From NCBI GenBank assembly GCA_019352115.1, contig JABBNW010000012.1:1-40439 (forward strand): 40,439 nt of DNA, given 5' to 3'. How positions within the stretch are numbered: position 1 is the first letter of the stretch; every line of letters begins with the position of its first letter. This document shows positions 40,332-40,439 of this stretch, one piece after another. Made by a program: the position numbers and the translations under genes. The DNA is from Pseudomonadota bacterium. GTDB taxonomy: Bacteria; Pseudomonadota; Alphaproteobacteria; Acetobacterales; Acetobacteraceae. The notes below the pieces were generated by a model. That model saw only the letters and a program-made list of their open reading frames with translations. It ran no database searches and had not been told where the DNA came from.

Positions 40332-40439
40332 ATGCCCGAGAAGCCGCAACCGTGCCCGTCGGTGTCCTACCGCGCAGACCCAGCTTCGGTGTTCGGTGCC
40401 CGATCCGCCGGTCCTTACGCTGCGCCGGCCCCCGTCTTC
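40332..40439 (+). CDS. 5' end of an unidentified gene (partial)
   Basis: Thirty-six open codons run to the window edge, starting at ATG 40332. A strong GGAGG (40319-40323) lies eight bases ahead, partly inside the yhaV end, so translation is probably coupled. The peptide starts MPEKPQPCPSVSYRAD and is Pro/Ala-rich; I cannot assign it. It does not look like the N-terminus of LysA. Confidence 0.5.
   Translation, partial: MPEKPQPCPSVSYRADPASVFGARSAGPYAAPAPVF

Overview
The window is GC-rich bacterial chromosome, roughly 70 % by eye. The gene set points to an alphaproteobacterium, most likely Rhodospirillales/Acetobacterales. The evidence is a GcrA cell-cycle regulator, DUF1491, a serine-glyoxylate aminotransferase, a Che1-type cheA-W-Y-B-R operon like those of Azospirillum and Rhodospirillum centenum, FixK/FNR-type boxes and a LexA site of the alphaproteobacterial GTTC-N7-GTTC type. 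There are no rRNA or tRNA genes and no CRISPR array, and I recognise no transposase.

Layout. Bases 1-5.0 kb (minus strand) hold the first codons of a gene behind a LexA-like box, an OsmC/DsbA-like thiol pair, and a DedA protein with a P-type ATPase preceded by a FixK/FNR-like box. From 5.3 to 7.2 kb (plus) come a small membrane protein, a luciferase-like flavin oxidoreductase and a VapBC toxin-antitoxin pair. From 7.2 to 10.4 kb (minus) lie a GT39-like glycosyltransferase, an FAH hydrolase and an SDR; the last two look like the end of the oxidative L-fucose/L-rhamnose pathway. From 10.6 to 16.3 kb is a tightly overlapping chemotaxis operon with no receptor gene. It is followed by a tartrate/D-malate dehydrogenase and a lone receiver protein behind a second FixK/FNR-like box.

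From 17.9 to 19.4 kb is a small, phage-like regulatory module: a DUF6362-type protein and a small HTH protein diverge from an XRE repressor across an unusually symmetric intergenic region. From 20.2 to 25.1 kb is the conserved PrkA-YeaH-SpoVR stress operon. From 25.1 to 31.9 kb are an ion channel, DUF445, an acetamidase/formamidase, gcrA with a DnaA-box-like site upstream, DUF1491, a DUF3574 lipoprotein, a peroxiredoxin and YqgE. From 32 to 37.2 kb are sgaA and guaA (minus), then an SDR / D-2-hydroxyacid dehydrogenase / CMD-domain operon (plus). From 37.3 kb to the end are a TlpA-like thioredoxin, argH-lptM, a complete PrlF-YhaV toxin-antitoxin pair and the start of one more gene.

Most of the window is core metabolism and signalling. 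The accessory or unusual parts are the two toxin-antitoxin pairs, the XRE/DUF6362 module, several long perfect inverted repeats and the FixK/FNR-, LexA- and DnaA-like sites. I found no clearly new multi-gene system. The best candidates for something undescribed are the mirrored XRE/HTH control region with its DUF6362 partner, and the two oxygen-responsive boxes that may link the ATPase-DedA operon and the lone receiver.
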